Shown here one piece after another: positions 38,324 to 48,282 of a stretch of DNA of 50,498 nt (position 1 is its first letter; each line of letters begins with the position of its first letter). The DNA comes from Deltaproteobacteria bacterium (GTDB lineage Bacteria; Desulfobacterota; Binatia; UTPRO1). The DNA is taken from contig JADLHM010000030.1 in NCBI GenBank assembly GCA_020848745.1, forward strand, positions 1 to 50,498, given 5' to 3'. A model generated the notes under the pieces. That model saw nothing but the letters and a program-made list of their open reading frames with translations. It ran no database searches and was not told the origin of the DNA. The translations under genes were made by a program, and so were the position numbers.

Positions 38324-40203
38324 GCGAGCAAGATTCGCAACGCGCCGGGCGCACGACGCGCCGCAGTTTCCTCAAGGCCCTCGGCTCTGCCGCCGGGCTC
38401 GCCGCCCTGCCGATCGGAACGTCGCGCGCCGAGGTCCCTTCGGCGCGCGGCGGCGACGACTACGACGTGGTCGTGATCGGAGCGGGCTTCGCCGGCGTCG
38501 CGGCCGCGCGCGAGCTCGGGAACGCGGGCCTTCGTACCGTCGTCCTCGAAGCCCGCAACCGCATCGGCGGCCGCACCTTCACCGCCGAGCTCGACGGCCG
38601 GCACTACGACCTCGGCGGCATGTGGGTGCACTGGTGCCAGCCCCACGTCTGGGCCGAGATCTCGCGTTACGGGCTCGCGCTCGCGGAGACGCCCGGCGCG
38701 GTGCCGGACCGGATCTTCTGGTGGAGCGAGGGCGAGCTGCAGACGGCCGGCATCCTCGACGTTCTGTCGACCGTCGGCGAAGCGTTCTGCGCGAAAGGCT
38801 CGACTGCCGGCATGGAGTTCGACGCGCTCGCCGGGTCCGCGCTTCTGGCCGGGCTGATGGCGGATTTCCACGAAGGAGCCGCGACCGCGTTCCCGCTCCC
38901 GATGGATCCCTTCGCGAGCATCGCGGAGTGGTCGAAGCTCGACGACCTCTCGGTGCGCGACCGTCTCGACCGCATGGAGCTTTCCACCTCGCACCGCGCG
39001 CTGCTCGAAGGGGTCTTCGGCGCGAGCTGCTGCGGCGCGTTCTCCGACTGCGCTTTCGTCGAGATGCTGCGCTGGTGGGCGCTCTCGGGCCAGGACTTCC
39101 AGCGCTTCAACGACTACTCGGCGCGCTACAAGATCGAGGGCGGGACCGTGCGCCTGCTGAGCGCGATGCTCGCCGACGCGAAAGCCGACCTCCTGCTCGG
39201 CACGCCGGTCCGCCGCGTCGAACAGGACGAGAGCGGCGTGCGCGTGTTCACCGACACGGGCCGCCGTTTCACCGCCGGCGCCGTCGTCGCCGCGCTCCCG
39301 ATGAACGTGCTCGCGAACGTCGAGTTCGCGCCCGCTCTCGACCCGGTCAAGGTCGCGGCGTCGAAACAGCGGCACGGGGGCTTCGGCGTCAAGGTCTACG
39401 CGCGCCTGCGCGGGGAAATCCCGCGCTTCGTCGCGTTCGCCGGAGAGAACGAGCCGCTCTCGATGATGTTCACGGCGGAAGCCGGGAGCGCCGGCGGCAC
39501 GGTGATCGCCTTCGGCACGAACCCGAACGCCATCGACGTCCACGACGCGAAGGCGCTCGAACCGATCGTGCGCCGCTACCTCCCGCACGTGACGGTCACC
39601 GACACGCTCGCGTACGACTGGACCCTCGACCCGTATTCGGTCGGCACCTGGTGCATCCTGAGACCGGGACAGATGTCCGGAGCGCTCGCGAAACTGCGCG
39701 AGCCGGCCGGGCGCGTGCACTTCGCGGGAAGCGACTTCGCTCTCGGCTTCCGCGGCTTCATCGACGGCGCGATCGAGAGCGGCGTTCGGACGGCGCAAGA
39801 GGTCGCGGCGCTGCTGAATGGCCGGGCAGGCAGTCGCCGCGCCGCGGGGCGGGCCGCGGCGGGTCCTGCGGCAGCGCCGCCGGGAGTCGACGCCGCCGCG
39901 AGCAGCGCCGCGCCGCCGCCGGCGAGCCAGATCTGCAAGGCGTGTCATCCCACCGACGCGAACGCGGGCGCGCTCGCCGGGCCGAACCTGCACGGAGTCG
40001 TCGGACGCGACATCGCGAGCGCCCCGGGCTTCGCGTACTCGCCGTCGCTCGCCGGCAAGCCTGGCGCGTGGACGCCTCAGCAGCTCGAAGCGTTCCTGCG
40101 CGATCCCGCGACGTTCGCTCCCGGAACACGCATGGCCTTCGGCGGGCTCCGGGACGCCGAAGAACGGGCCGCGGTCGTGGAGTGGCTGGCCGGGCTTCGT
40201 TGA
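38320..40203 (+). CDS. Tat-exported flavin amine oxidase fused to C-terminal cytochrome c
   Basis: A 627-aa fusion. A Tat signal (TTRRSFLKALG, Arg14-Arg15) precedes an FAD Rossmann motif (VVVIGAGFAGVAAARELG at 50-67; LEARNRIGGRTF), the flavin monoamine oxidase body (IEGGTVRLLSAML, VVAALPMNVLANV) and the closing FAD segment (RVHFAGSDFALGFRGFIDGAIESG). An Ala/Pro linker (~505-530) leads to a class I cytochrome c of ~95 residues with heme motif CKACH (Cys539, Cys542, His543), GPNLHGVVGR, and axial Met605 in GTRMAFGG. Related enzymes such as nicotine oxidoreductase pass electrons to a separate cytochrome c; here acceptor and enzyme are one chain, so it should act as a periplasmic dehydrogenase. 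The amine substrate is unknown. It is the last gene of the operon. Confidence 0.95.
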   Translation: MSEQDSQRAGRTTRRSFLKALGSAAGLAALPIGTSRAEVPSARGGDDYDVVVIGAGFAGVAAARELGNAGLRTVVLEARNRIGGRTFTAELDGRHYDLGGMWVHWCQPHVWAEISRYGLALAETPGAVPDRIFWWSEGELQTAGILDVLSTVGEAFCAKGSTAGMEFDALAGSALLAGLMADFHEGAATAFPLPMDPFASIAEWSKLDDLSVRDRLDRMELSTSHRALLEGVFGASCCGAFSDCAFVEMLRWWALSGQDFQRFNDYSARYKIEGGTVRLLSAMLADAKADLLLGTPVRRVEQDESGVRVFTDTGRRFTAGAVVAALPMNVLANVEFAPALDPVKVAASKQRHGGFGVKVYARLRGEIPRFVAFAGENEPLSMMFTAEAGSAGGTVIAFGTNPNAIDVHDAKALEPIVRRYLPHVTVTDTLAYDWTLDPYSVGTWCILRPGQMSGALAKLREPAGRVHFAGSDFALGFRGFIDGAIESGVRTAQEVAALLNGRAGSRRAAGRAAAGPAAAPPGVDAAASSAAPPPASQICKACHPTDANAGALAGPNLHGVVGRDIASAPGFAYSPSLAGKPGAWTPQQLEAFLRDPATFAPGTRMAFGGLRDAEERAAVVEWLAGLR

Positions 40204-40451
40204 CACGGTAGCGGAGCCGCGGTCCGCGGCGTTGCACGTACAGCAGCGCCCCAGGCCGCCGCGCCCGGCCATTCGCGGAAGTGGCCTCCCGGCCGCGCAG
40301 GCCCGGTTCACGACCCCGCATTCCGCCCCTATGGTGCGAAGGTCCTCTGGAGCTGACGCGCGCGGCGACGGGCACCGGCGCGGTCAGTGAGCGGCGGCAC
40401 CGAACGTCCCGAACGTGATGGTGCTGACGATCACCCCGAACTGCTGACCGG

Positions 40452-40926
40452 CTAGTCCGGACAGGCGAGTTCGTCGGGGGAAGCCTTCACCGCCGTGAAG
40501 CTCCGGTCCTGGACGTAGGTCGTGCTGCCTCCGAAACGGAAGCAGTAGCGCCGTTCGCGACGGGATCGTCCGGGCTTCCGGCTCCTCGTCCGAGATCGAT
40601 CCGTTGGTCCTTTGGCACGCAGGCTCAAGGCGCGCGGCTTGCTCGCGCCGAGGCTCGCTTGCAGCGCCCCCGCGGAAGATGCTGCCGTCCCACATGTTCA
40701 CGAAGTAGTCGCCGGCGTCCTCCACGCGGATCCAGACGTCGCTCGTACACTCCAGGACGTTGGTCTCGATCGCGACGATCTCGGCGGCGAGCTCCGCCGA
40801 CGCCGTGCTCGTTCTGTCGTGCTCGTTCGGAGTCGAGTGGAACGACGACCCGCATGCTCCAGCGCGGTCAGCGCCCGGCCGGCAGGCGCACCTGGCTCTC
40901 CTTGGCCGCGGCGATCGTGTGGGTCA
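40452..40926 (-). pseudogene. Frameshifted remnant of a small gene
   Basis: On the minus strand one frame reads like a real protein (SAELAAEIVAIETNVLECTSDVWIRVEDAGDYFVNMWDG, ~40830-40680) but has no start. Another frame supplies a convincing end (RYCFRFGGSTTYVQDRSF...DELACPD, stop at 40452-40454). A third has only a short ATG start at 40927 that stops after 19 codons. At least two frame changes are needed to join them, so I call it a decayed gene. I do not recognise the family. The stretch from 40204 to 40451 holds nothing else visible. Confidence 0.45.
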
Positions 40927-40929
40927 TGT

Positions 40930-42099
40930 TCAATCGCCTTCGCGTGCCTCGCGCCGTCCTTTCAGAAGCCGACGACGACCACGGTCTCGGGGCGGGTGAG
41001 CGCATACGGCGCGGGCACGCGGCACATCCGCACACTGGCACGCGAACAGACCGAGCGGGTCGCCGCATTGCCCCGGGCACGCGGCGTCGCTCGTCCCGTC
41101 GCACTCCTCGGCCGGCGTGTTGACGCGGCGGTCGCCGCACACCGCCGCCGTCGCGTAGACGAAGTCGCCGAGGTCGGGGACGGCTCCGGGATCGGGATCG
41201 GGATTGTCCACGATGTCGCGGATGGCGTCGATCAGACAGTCGATACCGTCCCCGATCGTCGGCTGATCCGGTTCGCAGATGCCGATGACCGGCAGGTCGC
41301 TCGGCGCGCACGCCTTCTCGACCCGAGCGCGGAGCTGCTGCTCGGCCTTGCCGATCGCCGCCGCGGTCCTGGGATCGGCGGTCGCGCAGTCGGCCGCTCC
41401 GAAGCCGCTCAGCTTGCAGACGAGCTCGTCCTCGTGGAACTCGCAGTCCAGCAGGTTGCTTCGGCACTTCTGGATGCTCTTCTGGATCGTGACGAGCAGC
41501 TTGCTCGAGCTCTTCGCGATCGTCTGCTGGCATTTCCGCGCCGAGCTCGAGAGTGGACCGGTCGTCTCGGGGTCGTACTGCACCGAGAGGAGGCCACGGC
41601 AAAGCGTCCCCGGCCCAGCGTCGGGGCAGTCACCGAGCGTGCCGCACGACTCGCCGAGATTCGTCCCGCCGCCGCAGACTCCGCCGATGCGGCTCTCGTG
41701 GCTCCCCTGGATGCACGCGATGAGGTCGTCGACGATGAAGCCGTTGCTCGGGTCGGGGTCGGGGCACGGCCCCGGGTAGCCGATCACGAGCAGGTTCGGG
41801 GGGCTCAGCGCACCGAAGTCGCAATGCTTCCTGATGCCGGCGGCGAGCCTGGCGCGCAGCTTCGCGACGGCGTCGGAATCGGGCGCCGCGCACGAGCCGG
41901 GCGCCGCGAGGTTGGCGTCGCGACACGCCTGGTGGAGCCGCAACAGCGGACCGAGGAAGCGGATCGCCTCCTTGGCGACCGCCGTCTGACACGTATACTG
42001 CGCCTTGCCGAGGAGCGCGTGCGCGGGCGGCGCCGTCCCCAACATCATCCCGACTCCCAGCGCACACGCCACACGCGCGCCGAACGTTCGATCGAGCAT
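40930..42099 (-). CDS. Cys-rich secreted protein, C-terminus possibly frameshifted
   Basis: A 389-aa exported protein (signal peptide MLDRTFGARVACALGVGMMLGTAPPAHA). It has two helical Cys segments typical of secreted proteins in this lineage (AQYTCQTAVAKEAIRFLGPLLRLHQACRDANL and ARKCQQTIAKSSSKLLVTIQKSIQKCRSN), a Cys/Gly loop region between them, and a C-terminal CGDRRVN...EECDGTSDAACPGQCG motif. Function is unknown. The annotated end is Arg-rich (RARAVCAHPPRDRGRRRLL), whereas another frame at the same place reads PYALTRPETVVVVGF then a stop. A single indel near 41015 would restore that ending, either a real mutation or a sequencing error. Confidence 0.82.
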   Translation of the reverse strand: MLDRTFGARVACALGVGMMLGTAPPAHALLGKAQYTCQTAVAKEAIRFLGPLLRLHQACRDANLAAPGSCAAPDSDAVAKLRARLAAGIRKHCDFGALSPPNLLVIGYPGPCPDPDPSNGFIVDDLIACIQGSHESRIGGVCGGGTNLGESCGTLGDCPDAGPGTLCRGLLSVQYDPETTGPLSSSARKCQQTIAKSSSKLLVTIQKSIQKCRSNLLDCEFHEDELVCKLSGFGAADCATADPRTAAAIGKAEQQLRARVEKACAPSDLPVIGICEPDQPTIGDGIDCLIDAIRDIVDNPDPDPGAVPDLGDFVYATAAVCGDRRVNTPAEECDGTSDAACPGQCGDPLGLFACQCADVPRARAVCAHPPRDRGRRRLLKGRREAREGD

Positions 42100-42134
42100 G
42101 ACTCCCTCCTTGGATGTCGAGCGGAGACCGGTAG

Positions 42135-43337
<1,203 letters not shown>

Positions 43338-43352
43338 GTTTTCGGCGCCGGC

Positions 43353-44384
43353 ATGCGCCGAGCACTCTTCCTGGCCCTCGTCGCCCTCGCGGCGGCGGGG
43401 GCCTGGATCGGCCGCCCGCGTCCCGCCGCGCACGAGGACGGACTCGGCGCGCGCCGCGCCGCGCCGCCCGCGCGGGACGGCGCAGCGCCCGCGCCCGCCG
43501 ACCCCCTCGCCCCGCCCCTTGCGGCCGGCGACACGCTGCCCCGTCCGCGCTCGCTCCGCGGCACGCGGGTCGACGGCGGATTCGTCGTCGATGCCGACGG
43601 CCGCTTCGTGCCGACGATCGACGCCCGACGGCTCTTCGATTACTTCCTGACGGCGACCGGCGAAGTGGCCGCCGACGCGCTGCGCTCCCGCATCGTGCGC
43701 GAGATCGAGCGCCGGCTGCCGCCGCAGCCCGCGGCCGAGGCTGTCGCCCTCCTCGACCGCTACCTCGCCTACCGCGCACGGGTCCGCGCGCTCGCCACGG
43801 CGGACGCTCCGGACGACGACCTCGATTCCCGCCTTGCGTCCCTGATGGCGATCCGCCGCGAGGCCCTCGGCCCGGAGGCGGCGGACGCGTTCTTCGCAGA
43901 GGAGGAAGCCGATGCACGCCGCCTCCTCGAGACCCGCCGGATCGCCAACGATCCGACCCTCGCGCCGGAGGAGCGCGCCGCGCGGGTCGAAGCGATCTTC
44001 GCCGCCGGCGAGGCCGACCTGCCGCCAGAGGTGCGCGAGGCCCGCGCGACGGCACGCCTCGCGACCACCCTTCGCGCCGCCGAGGACCAAATCAGGGCCC
44101 GCGGCGGTGAGGCCGCCGAGATCGCCGCCGTTCGCGAACGCCTCGCGGGTCCGGAGGCCGCCGGCCGTCTCGCCGCCCTCGACCGCGAGCGCGCCGCCTG
44201 GCGGGAGCGCGTGGCCGCATTCCGCACGGCGCGCGGCCGCATCCGACACGACGCGCGTCTCGGCGAGGACGCGCGCGCCGCCGCCGAAACGCGCCTCCTC
44301 GAGGAGTCCTTCACGCCGACCGAGCGTCGCCGCGTCGAGGCGCTCGATCGCCTCGCAGCCGACGCGTCGGCCGTCGTCCCATGA
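43353..44384 (+). CDS. Lipase-specific foldase (LifO/LipB chaperone)
   Basis: A 343-aa membrane-anchored periplasmic protein. An N-terminal uncleaved helix (ALFLALVALAAAGAWIG) precedes an Ala/Pro linker, then the foldase signature SLRGTRVDGGFVVDADGRFVPTIDARRLFDYFLTATGE. The remaining ~220 residues are Arg/Glu/Ala-rich helices (EEEADARRLLETRRIAND, ERLAGPEAAGRLAALDRERAAWRERV), as in the alpha-helical clamp that wraps around the lipase. The order lipase then foldase and the short spacing match known lip-lif operons. No competing start is visible. Confidence 0.93.
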   Translation: MRRALFLALVALAAAGAWIGRPRPAAHEDGLGARRAAPPARDGAAPAPADPLAPPLAAGDTLPRPRSLRGTRVDGGFVVDADGRFVPTIDARRLFDYFLTATGEVAADALRSRIVREIERRLPPQPAAEAVALLDRYLAYRARVRALATADAPDDDLDSRLASLMAIRREALGPEAADAFFAEEEADARRLLETRRIANDPTLAPEERAARVEAIFAAGEADLPPEVREARATARLATTLRAAEDQIRARGGEAAEIAAVRERLAGPEAAGRLAALDRERAAWRERVAAFRTARGRIRHDARLGEDARAAAETRLLEESFTPTERRRVEALDRLAADASAVVP

Positions 44385-44549
44385 GCCCCGGACATCTCCT
44401 CGCGCAGGAGATCCGCCACATCCTTCCAGATTGGTTCTTTGAGAACGCTCCGTCCCGCGATTCCTGTAGCAAGCGGCCGTACGTAGTGCTCCCCTCTATC
44501 GACTGGTCGGTGGGGAAGCCGCCCGGGTGCTGCCCGGAGCGCTGCGCGC

Positions 44550-45971
44550 CTACTCTCCGGAGAGCTCTTGCGCGCCGCGGGCCTGCGTCGGGACCGCGCC
44601 CGGACGCTTCGTCGCGCCGGCGCGCAGCCGCGGCACGACGACGAGCGTGTAGGCCACGAAGAAGACCACGATCGCGACGTAGATCGCGAGCCCCACGCGG
44701 GCCTCGGGCTGCGGCGCGAGAAAGACCGTGGCGAAGAGGAGGGCGAAGATCAGAGCAACGAGGACCGTGCTCACGGGGTGGAAGGGAACGCGGTAGCCGC
44801 GCTCGACCCCCGGGGCCTTGCGCCGGAGCCAGATCACGCACGCGGCGGCGAGGGCGAGCATCAGCGCCTCGCTGCCCGCCACGGCGAAGGTGAAGGCGTT
44901 GAAGCCGCCGAAGAGGAGCAAGAGCAGCGAGCTCACGAGCGCGACAGCCGTCAGCGCGACCACCGCGGCGGCCGGCGTGAAGTACTCCGGGTGGATGCGC
45001 GAGAGCACGCGCGGCATCGTGCGATCGCGGCTCATGGCGTAGAGGAAGCGTGAGGTGGTGAGGATCCCCGCGTTGAACGACGTCATCGAGGCGAGGAAGC
45101 TCAGAAGCCCCGTGGCGATGAGAGCCAGCGTCGCGTACGGCCCGAAGACGACCTTGAGGAAGACCACGTGCGGGCGCGCGCCGTAGCTCAGGCCGTCCAC
45201 CCAGGGCCTGGCGCCGCTCAACACCTCCTTGGGAACGGCGGAGACGAGGGCCAGGTTGAGCAGCGCGTAGATCACCCCGAGGATCAGCACCGAGCCGGCC
45301 ATGCCGCGGCGGATCGCACCCGGGTCCTCGGCCTCCTCCGAGAGGGCCGTGACCCACTCGAAGCCCGCGTAGAGGAAGATCGCCACGCCCACCGCGGAGA
45401 CGAGCCCCCCGGCGCTCGCGCCCGCGGCGAAGGGATCGGTCCAGTTCTCGAGCCGCGCGCCGAACTTCGCCAGCGCGACGAGGCTCACGCTGAGCAGAAA
45501 GACGAACATCACGCCGGAGAGCACGTCCTGCACGCCCGCCGAGAGCTCGATCCCCCGGTAGTTGATCGCGCCCACGAGCAGAAACGCCGAGATCATATAG
45601 GCCCAGACCGGCGGCCCGCCCGGCAGGAGCGCCTCGCAGACGCTGCCGAAGACGTACGCCTCGGCCCCCGAGGCGGCGATGACCGTGAAGATGTAGGTCG
45701 CGGACATCGCCGTGGCGAAGCGCTCGCCGAAGGCCTTCTGCAGATAGAGGCGCACACCCGCGGACGAGGGATACATCGCCGAGAGCTCGGCGAAGCTCGC
45801 CGAGGCGAGCCAGCAGACGACTCCGGCGATGACGACGGCCATCCAGCCGGTGGCCCCCGGCATGAGCGTCGCCACCTGCACGTCGGCCACGATCGACAGG
45901 GTGGCGAAGGCGTAGCCCGCGCCGACGAGCGCCACGCTCGGCGCGGAGAGGACGCGTCTCAGCTCGGCCAC
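44550..45971 (-). CDS. APC-superfamily amino acid or amine permease
   Basis: A 473-aa membrane protein with about 12 helices, starting at GTG 45971 with GGGAG 9 bp upstream. The APC features are GAGYAFATLSIVADVQVA in helix 1, SFAELSAMYPSSAGVRLYLQKAFGERFA, FLYAGFEWVTALSEEAEDP in helix 6, and a cytoplasmic C-terminal tail. It is the third gene of an operon after an aminotransferase and an SCP2 protein, so it probably imports the amino acid or polyamine that the aminotransferase consumes. The specific substrate is unknown. Confidence 0.94.
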   Translation of the reverse strand: MAELRRVLSAPSVALVGAGYAFATLSIVADVQVATLMPGATGWMAVVIAGVVCWLASASFAELSAMYPSSAGVRLYLQKAFGERFATAMSATYIFTVIAASGAEAYVFGSVCEALLPGGPPVWAYMISAFLLVGAINYRGIELSAGVQDVLSGVMFVFLLSVSLVALAKFGARLENWTDPFAAGASAGGLVSAVGVAIFLYAGFEWVTALSEEAEDPGAIRRGMAGSVLILGVIYALLNLALVSAVPKEVLSGARPWVDGLSYGARPHVVFLKVVFGPYATLALIATGLLSFLASMTSFNAGILTTSRFLYAMSRDRTMPRVLSRIHPEYFTPAAAVVALTAVALVSSLLLLLFGGFNAFTFAVAGSEALMLALAAACVIWLRRKAPGVERGYRVPFHPVSTVLVALIFALLFATVFLAPQPEARVGLAIYVAIVVFFVAYTLVVVPRLRAGATKRPGAVPTQARGAQELSGE

Positions 45972-45990
45972 GGTACGGCTCCCTACCTCA

Positions 45991-46353
45991 TTATTCTTCC
46001 GGCCAGATGATCATCGTGATCGCGTCGAGCTTGATGATGTCTGCCTGATGACCCTTCACGCGGATCTCGCCGTTCAGGTACTTCTGCGTCGGATTCATGC
46101 GCCCGCGGAACATGTCGCCGAGATCCTGCGCCGTGCCGAGCACCTCGAGGTCGCAGCGTCCCTGGTGCCCCTCCTCGGCCGGCCCCGCCTTCCCCCCGTC
46201 GATGCGCAGGCTCAGCCTGGCTGCCGCGTCGTCGGTGGCCGTGAAGTGGAGCGTCGGGCTCCAGCGCTTGAGCAGCTTCTGGATCCTCGGGTTGTCATTC
46301 ATCAGGTCGCGAAACGAGTTCGCGGCCTGGATCAGCTCGGCGGCGCTCGACAT
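45991..46353 (-). CDS. SCP2-like lipid-binding domain protein
   Basis: A 120-aa single-domain protein; ATG 46353 follows AGAGGAGAAGATC. The SCP2 fold is visible from LHFTATDDAAARLSLRIDGG through DLEVLGTAQDLGDMFRGRMNPTQKYLNGEIRVKGHQADIIKLDAITMII, with the conserved GE.RVKG segment. The family binds fatty acyl or other lipids. Standing between an aminotransferase (32 bp upstream) and a permease (19 bp downstream) is unusual and suggests a hydrophobic or acylated intermediate in the pathway. Confidence 0.9.
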   Translation of the reverse strand: MSSAAELIQAANSFRDLMNDNPRIQKLLKRWSPTLHFTATDDAAARLSLRIDGGKAGPAEEGHQGRCDLEVLGTAQDLGDMFRGRMNPTQKYLNGEIRVKGHQADIIKLDAITMIIWPEE

Positions 46354-46385
46354 GATCTTCTCCTCTTCCTGTTCGCTCGCGCGAC

Positions 46386-47642
46386 CTACGCGCTGGTCTT
46401 GGCCAGACGGGCCAGAGCCCGATCGAGCGCGTCGAGCAGCTGATCGATCTCCCGCTCCTCGATCACGAGCGGCGGGTAGAGGCGAATCGATGAAGCGTCG
46501 TTGGTGGCGAGGATCGCGAAGACCCCCTCGAGCGCGAGGTAGTGGTTCATGCGGTAGCCCGCGTCGGGGTCGCAGAAGCGCAGCGCCGTGGCGAGACCCA
46601 CCTGGCCGTAGCTCCGCACCTGGGCGGGATAGCGCTCCATGAGCACGCGGTAGCCCGCCGCAAGGCGGTCGCCCTTCGCCCGCACCGCGGCGAGGAAGGC
46701 CGGCTGGTTCACGATGTCGATCATCTTCGAGGCCACCACGCAGCCGAGGTCGGGCCCGCCGAAGCTCGAGTAGTGGCTGAAGGGATAGGTCAAGAAGAAA
46801 TCCGCCACCGTCTCCGAGAAGAGCGTGGCCGAGATGGGGTACATCCCCGCCGAGAGGCCCTTCGCGGAGATCATCAGGTCGGGCACCACGCCCGGGTGCT
46901 GCTCGATCCCCCAGAAGGTGCCCGTGCGCCCGAGCCCCGAGACCACCTCGTCGACGATGAGCAGCGCCTCGTGCTGGTCGCAGAGCTCGCGCACCTTGGC
47001 GAAGTAGCCCGCGGGGGCCTCGAGCAGCCCCGCCTCGGCGATCAGCGGCTCGAGGATCACGGCCGCCACGTCGCGGTCCATCGTCGCGGCGAGCGCGTCG
47101 ATCTCCCCGTAGGGCACGCGGGAAAAGCCGGGCACGAGCGGCTCGAAGGGCACGCGGTAATCCGGATTGCCGATCGTGGAAATCGCGAAGCCCGTGCAGC
47201 CGTGATAGCACTCCTCGGCGGAGATGATGCGCGGACGGCTGGTGAAGCCGCGCGCGATCTTGATCGCCAGGTCCACCGCCTCGGAGCCCGAGACCCCGAA
47301 GGCCGCGCAGTTCACGTCGCCGGGGGTCGTCGCGGCGAGCTTCTCCGCGAGCTTCAGGCGCTCGCGCGACATGAGGAAGTTGTTGCCGATGTCGAGCGTC
47401 TCGAGCCCCTCGCGCAGCGCGGCCACGATCTCCGGGTGGCGGCGGCCCAGGTTGAAGACCCCACCCACCGCGAGCGCGTCGAGGTAGACCCTTCCGTCCA
47501 GGTCCTTCGTGTAGCAGCCCCAGCGCTCCTCCTCGAAGAGGTCGAGCCCGACGTGCTGCATGGTGCGCACGCGCATGGGCGTGAAGTGGTGCGCGTAGCG
47601 GCGCGTGAGATCCTTCTTCTCGGGCGAGGGCGATTCGCTCAT
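46386..47642 (-). CDS. Class III PLP-dependent aminotransferase
   Basis: A 418-aa enzyme; ATG 47642 with GAGGAGCC upstream was preferred over an upstream in-frame ATG. The fold-type I landmarks are CAAFGVSGSEAVDLAIKIAR, the PLP-stacking DEVVSGLGRTG, and the Schiff-base Lys261 in MISAKGLSAG. GGVFNLGRRHPEIVAALREGLE near the N-terminus is typical of omega-aminotransferases acting on ornithine, acetylornithine, 4-aminobutyrate or diamines. The specific substrate cannot be chosen. It is the first gene of an operon with an SCP2 protein and an APC permease. Confidence 0.94.
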   Translation of the reverse strand: MSESPSPEKKDLTRRYAHHFTPMRVRTMQHVGLDLFEEERWGCYTKDLDGRVYLDALAVGGVFNLGRRHPEIVAALREGLETLDIGNNFLMSRERLKLAEKLAATTPGDVNCAAFGVSGSEAVDLAIKIARGFTSRPRIISAEECYHGCTGFAISTIGNPDYRVPFEPLVPGFSRVPYGEIDALAATMDRDVAAVILEPLIAEAGLLEAPAGYFAKVRELCDQHEALLIVDEVVSGLGRTGTFWGIEQHPGVVPDLMISAKGLSAGMYPISATLFSETVADFFLTYPFSHYSSFGGPDLGCVVASKMIDIVNQPAFLAAVRAKGDRLAAGYRVLMERYPAQVRSYGQVGLATALRFCDPDAGYRMNHYLALEGVFAILATNDASSIRLYPPLVIEEREIDQLLDALDRALARLAKTSA

Positions 47643-47777
47643 GTCGTGGCTCCTCGAAGGCGTCGGCACGGGCGCACCGTTAGCACGTCCCGCACCGAGC
47701 GAATAGGTCGTCGCGGCTCGCGCCGATGGCTTGGCCGCGCCGATGTCCTCACATTGAGATCAGCGGAACCGATCGGC

Positions 47778-48162
47778 CTACAGCGCCTCCAAAAAGTCGG
47801 ACCAGGGCATGATGTCGATGCCGTCGATCCGGCGTGCGCGCCCCTCGCGGCAGACGACGATCCGGCGGCGGAGCCGCATCTCCTCCGAGAACGCGCGCAG
47901 GCCCTTCAGATCGGCCGGGCCGACCGTGGTGCCGGGAGTCGACCTCGAGCGCGCGATGGACGCTGTGGACGTGGTCGAACTCGGTGGCGACGGCGCCGAG
48001 CTTCTCCGAGCGGACGCCCGCGACGAGCGTCTCGCGGCGCGCGCGGAGGCGCACCCGATCGGCACCGACCGCGGCCGCCGGCGCGCCGCCGATCACCGAC
48101 GCGAAGCTGCCCCCGTGGCGCTCGAAGAGTCGCCGCGGCTCGCGACCGGCGCTCCGAGCCAC
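47778..48162 (-). pseudogene. Degraded end of a DUF4143-type ATPase gene
   Basis: The minus-strand end TTVGPADLKGLRAFSEEMRLRRRIVVCREGRARRIDGIDIMPWSDFLEAL matches the C-terminus of DUF4143-type AAA proteins. Upstream, the coding-like text continues only in another frame (RETLVAGVRSEKLGAVATEFDHVHSVHRALEVDS), so at least one frameshift separates them near 47935. The N-terminal ATPase domain is absent. It is debris, not a working gene. Confidence 0.6.
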
Positions 48163-48282
48163 ACCTGGATGCGCGCGCCGCGCCGTTAGAGGAGTCCGCG
48201 CCCCGACTCATCGCTTCGACTCCGCCCGCCCGCTCTCGCGTCCGCTACTGAGGCACTCTTCGGAGGGGGATCCGGGGTGGGC

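Noticed and set aside
40214-40240. GCCGCGG/CCGCGGC hairpin after the amine oxidase gene
   Set aside because: Short stem in GC-rich background without a T-tract; too weak to call a terminator.
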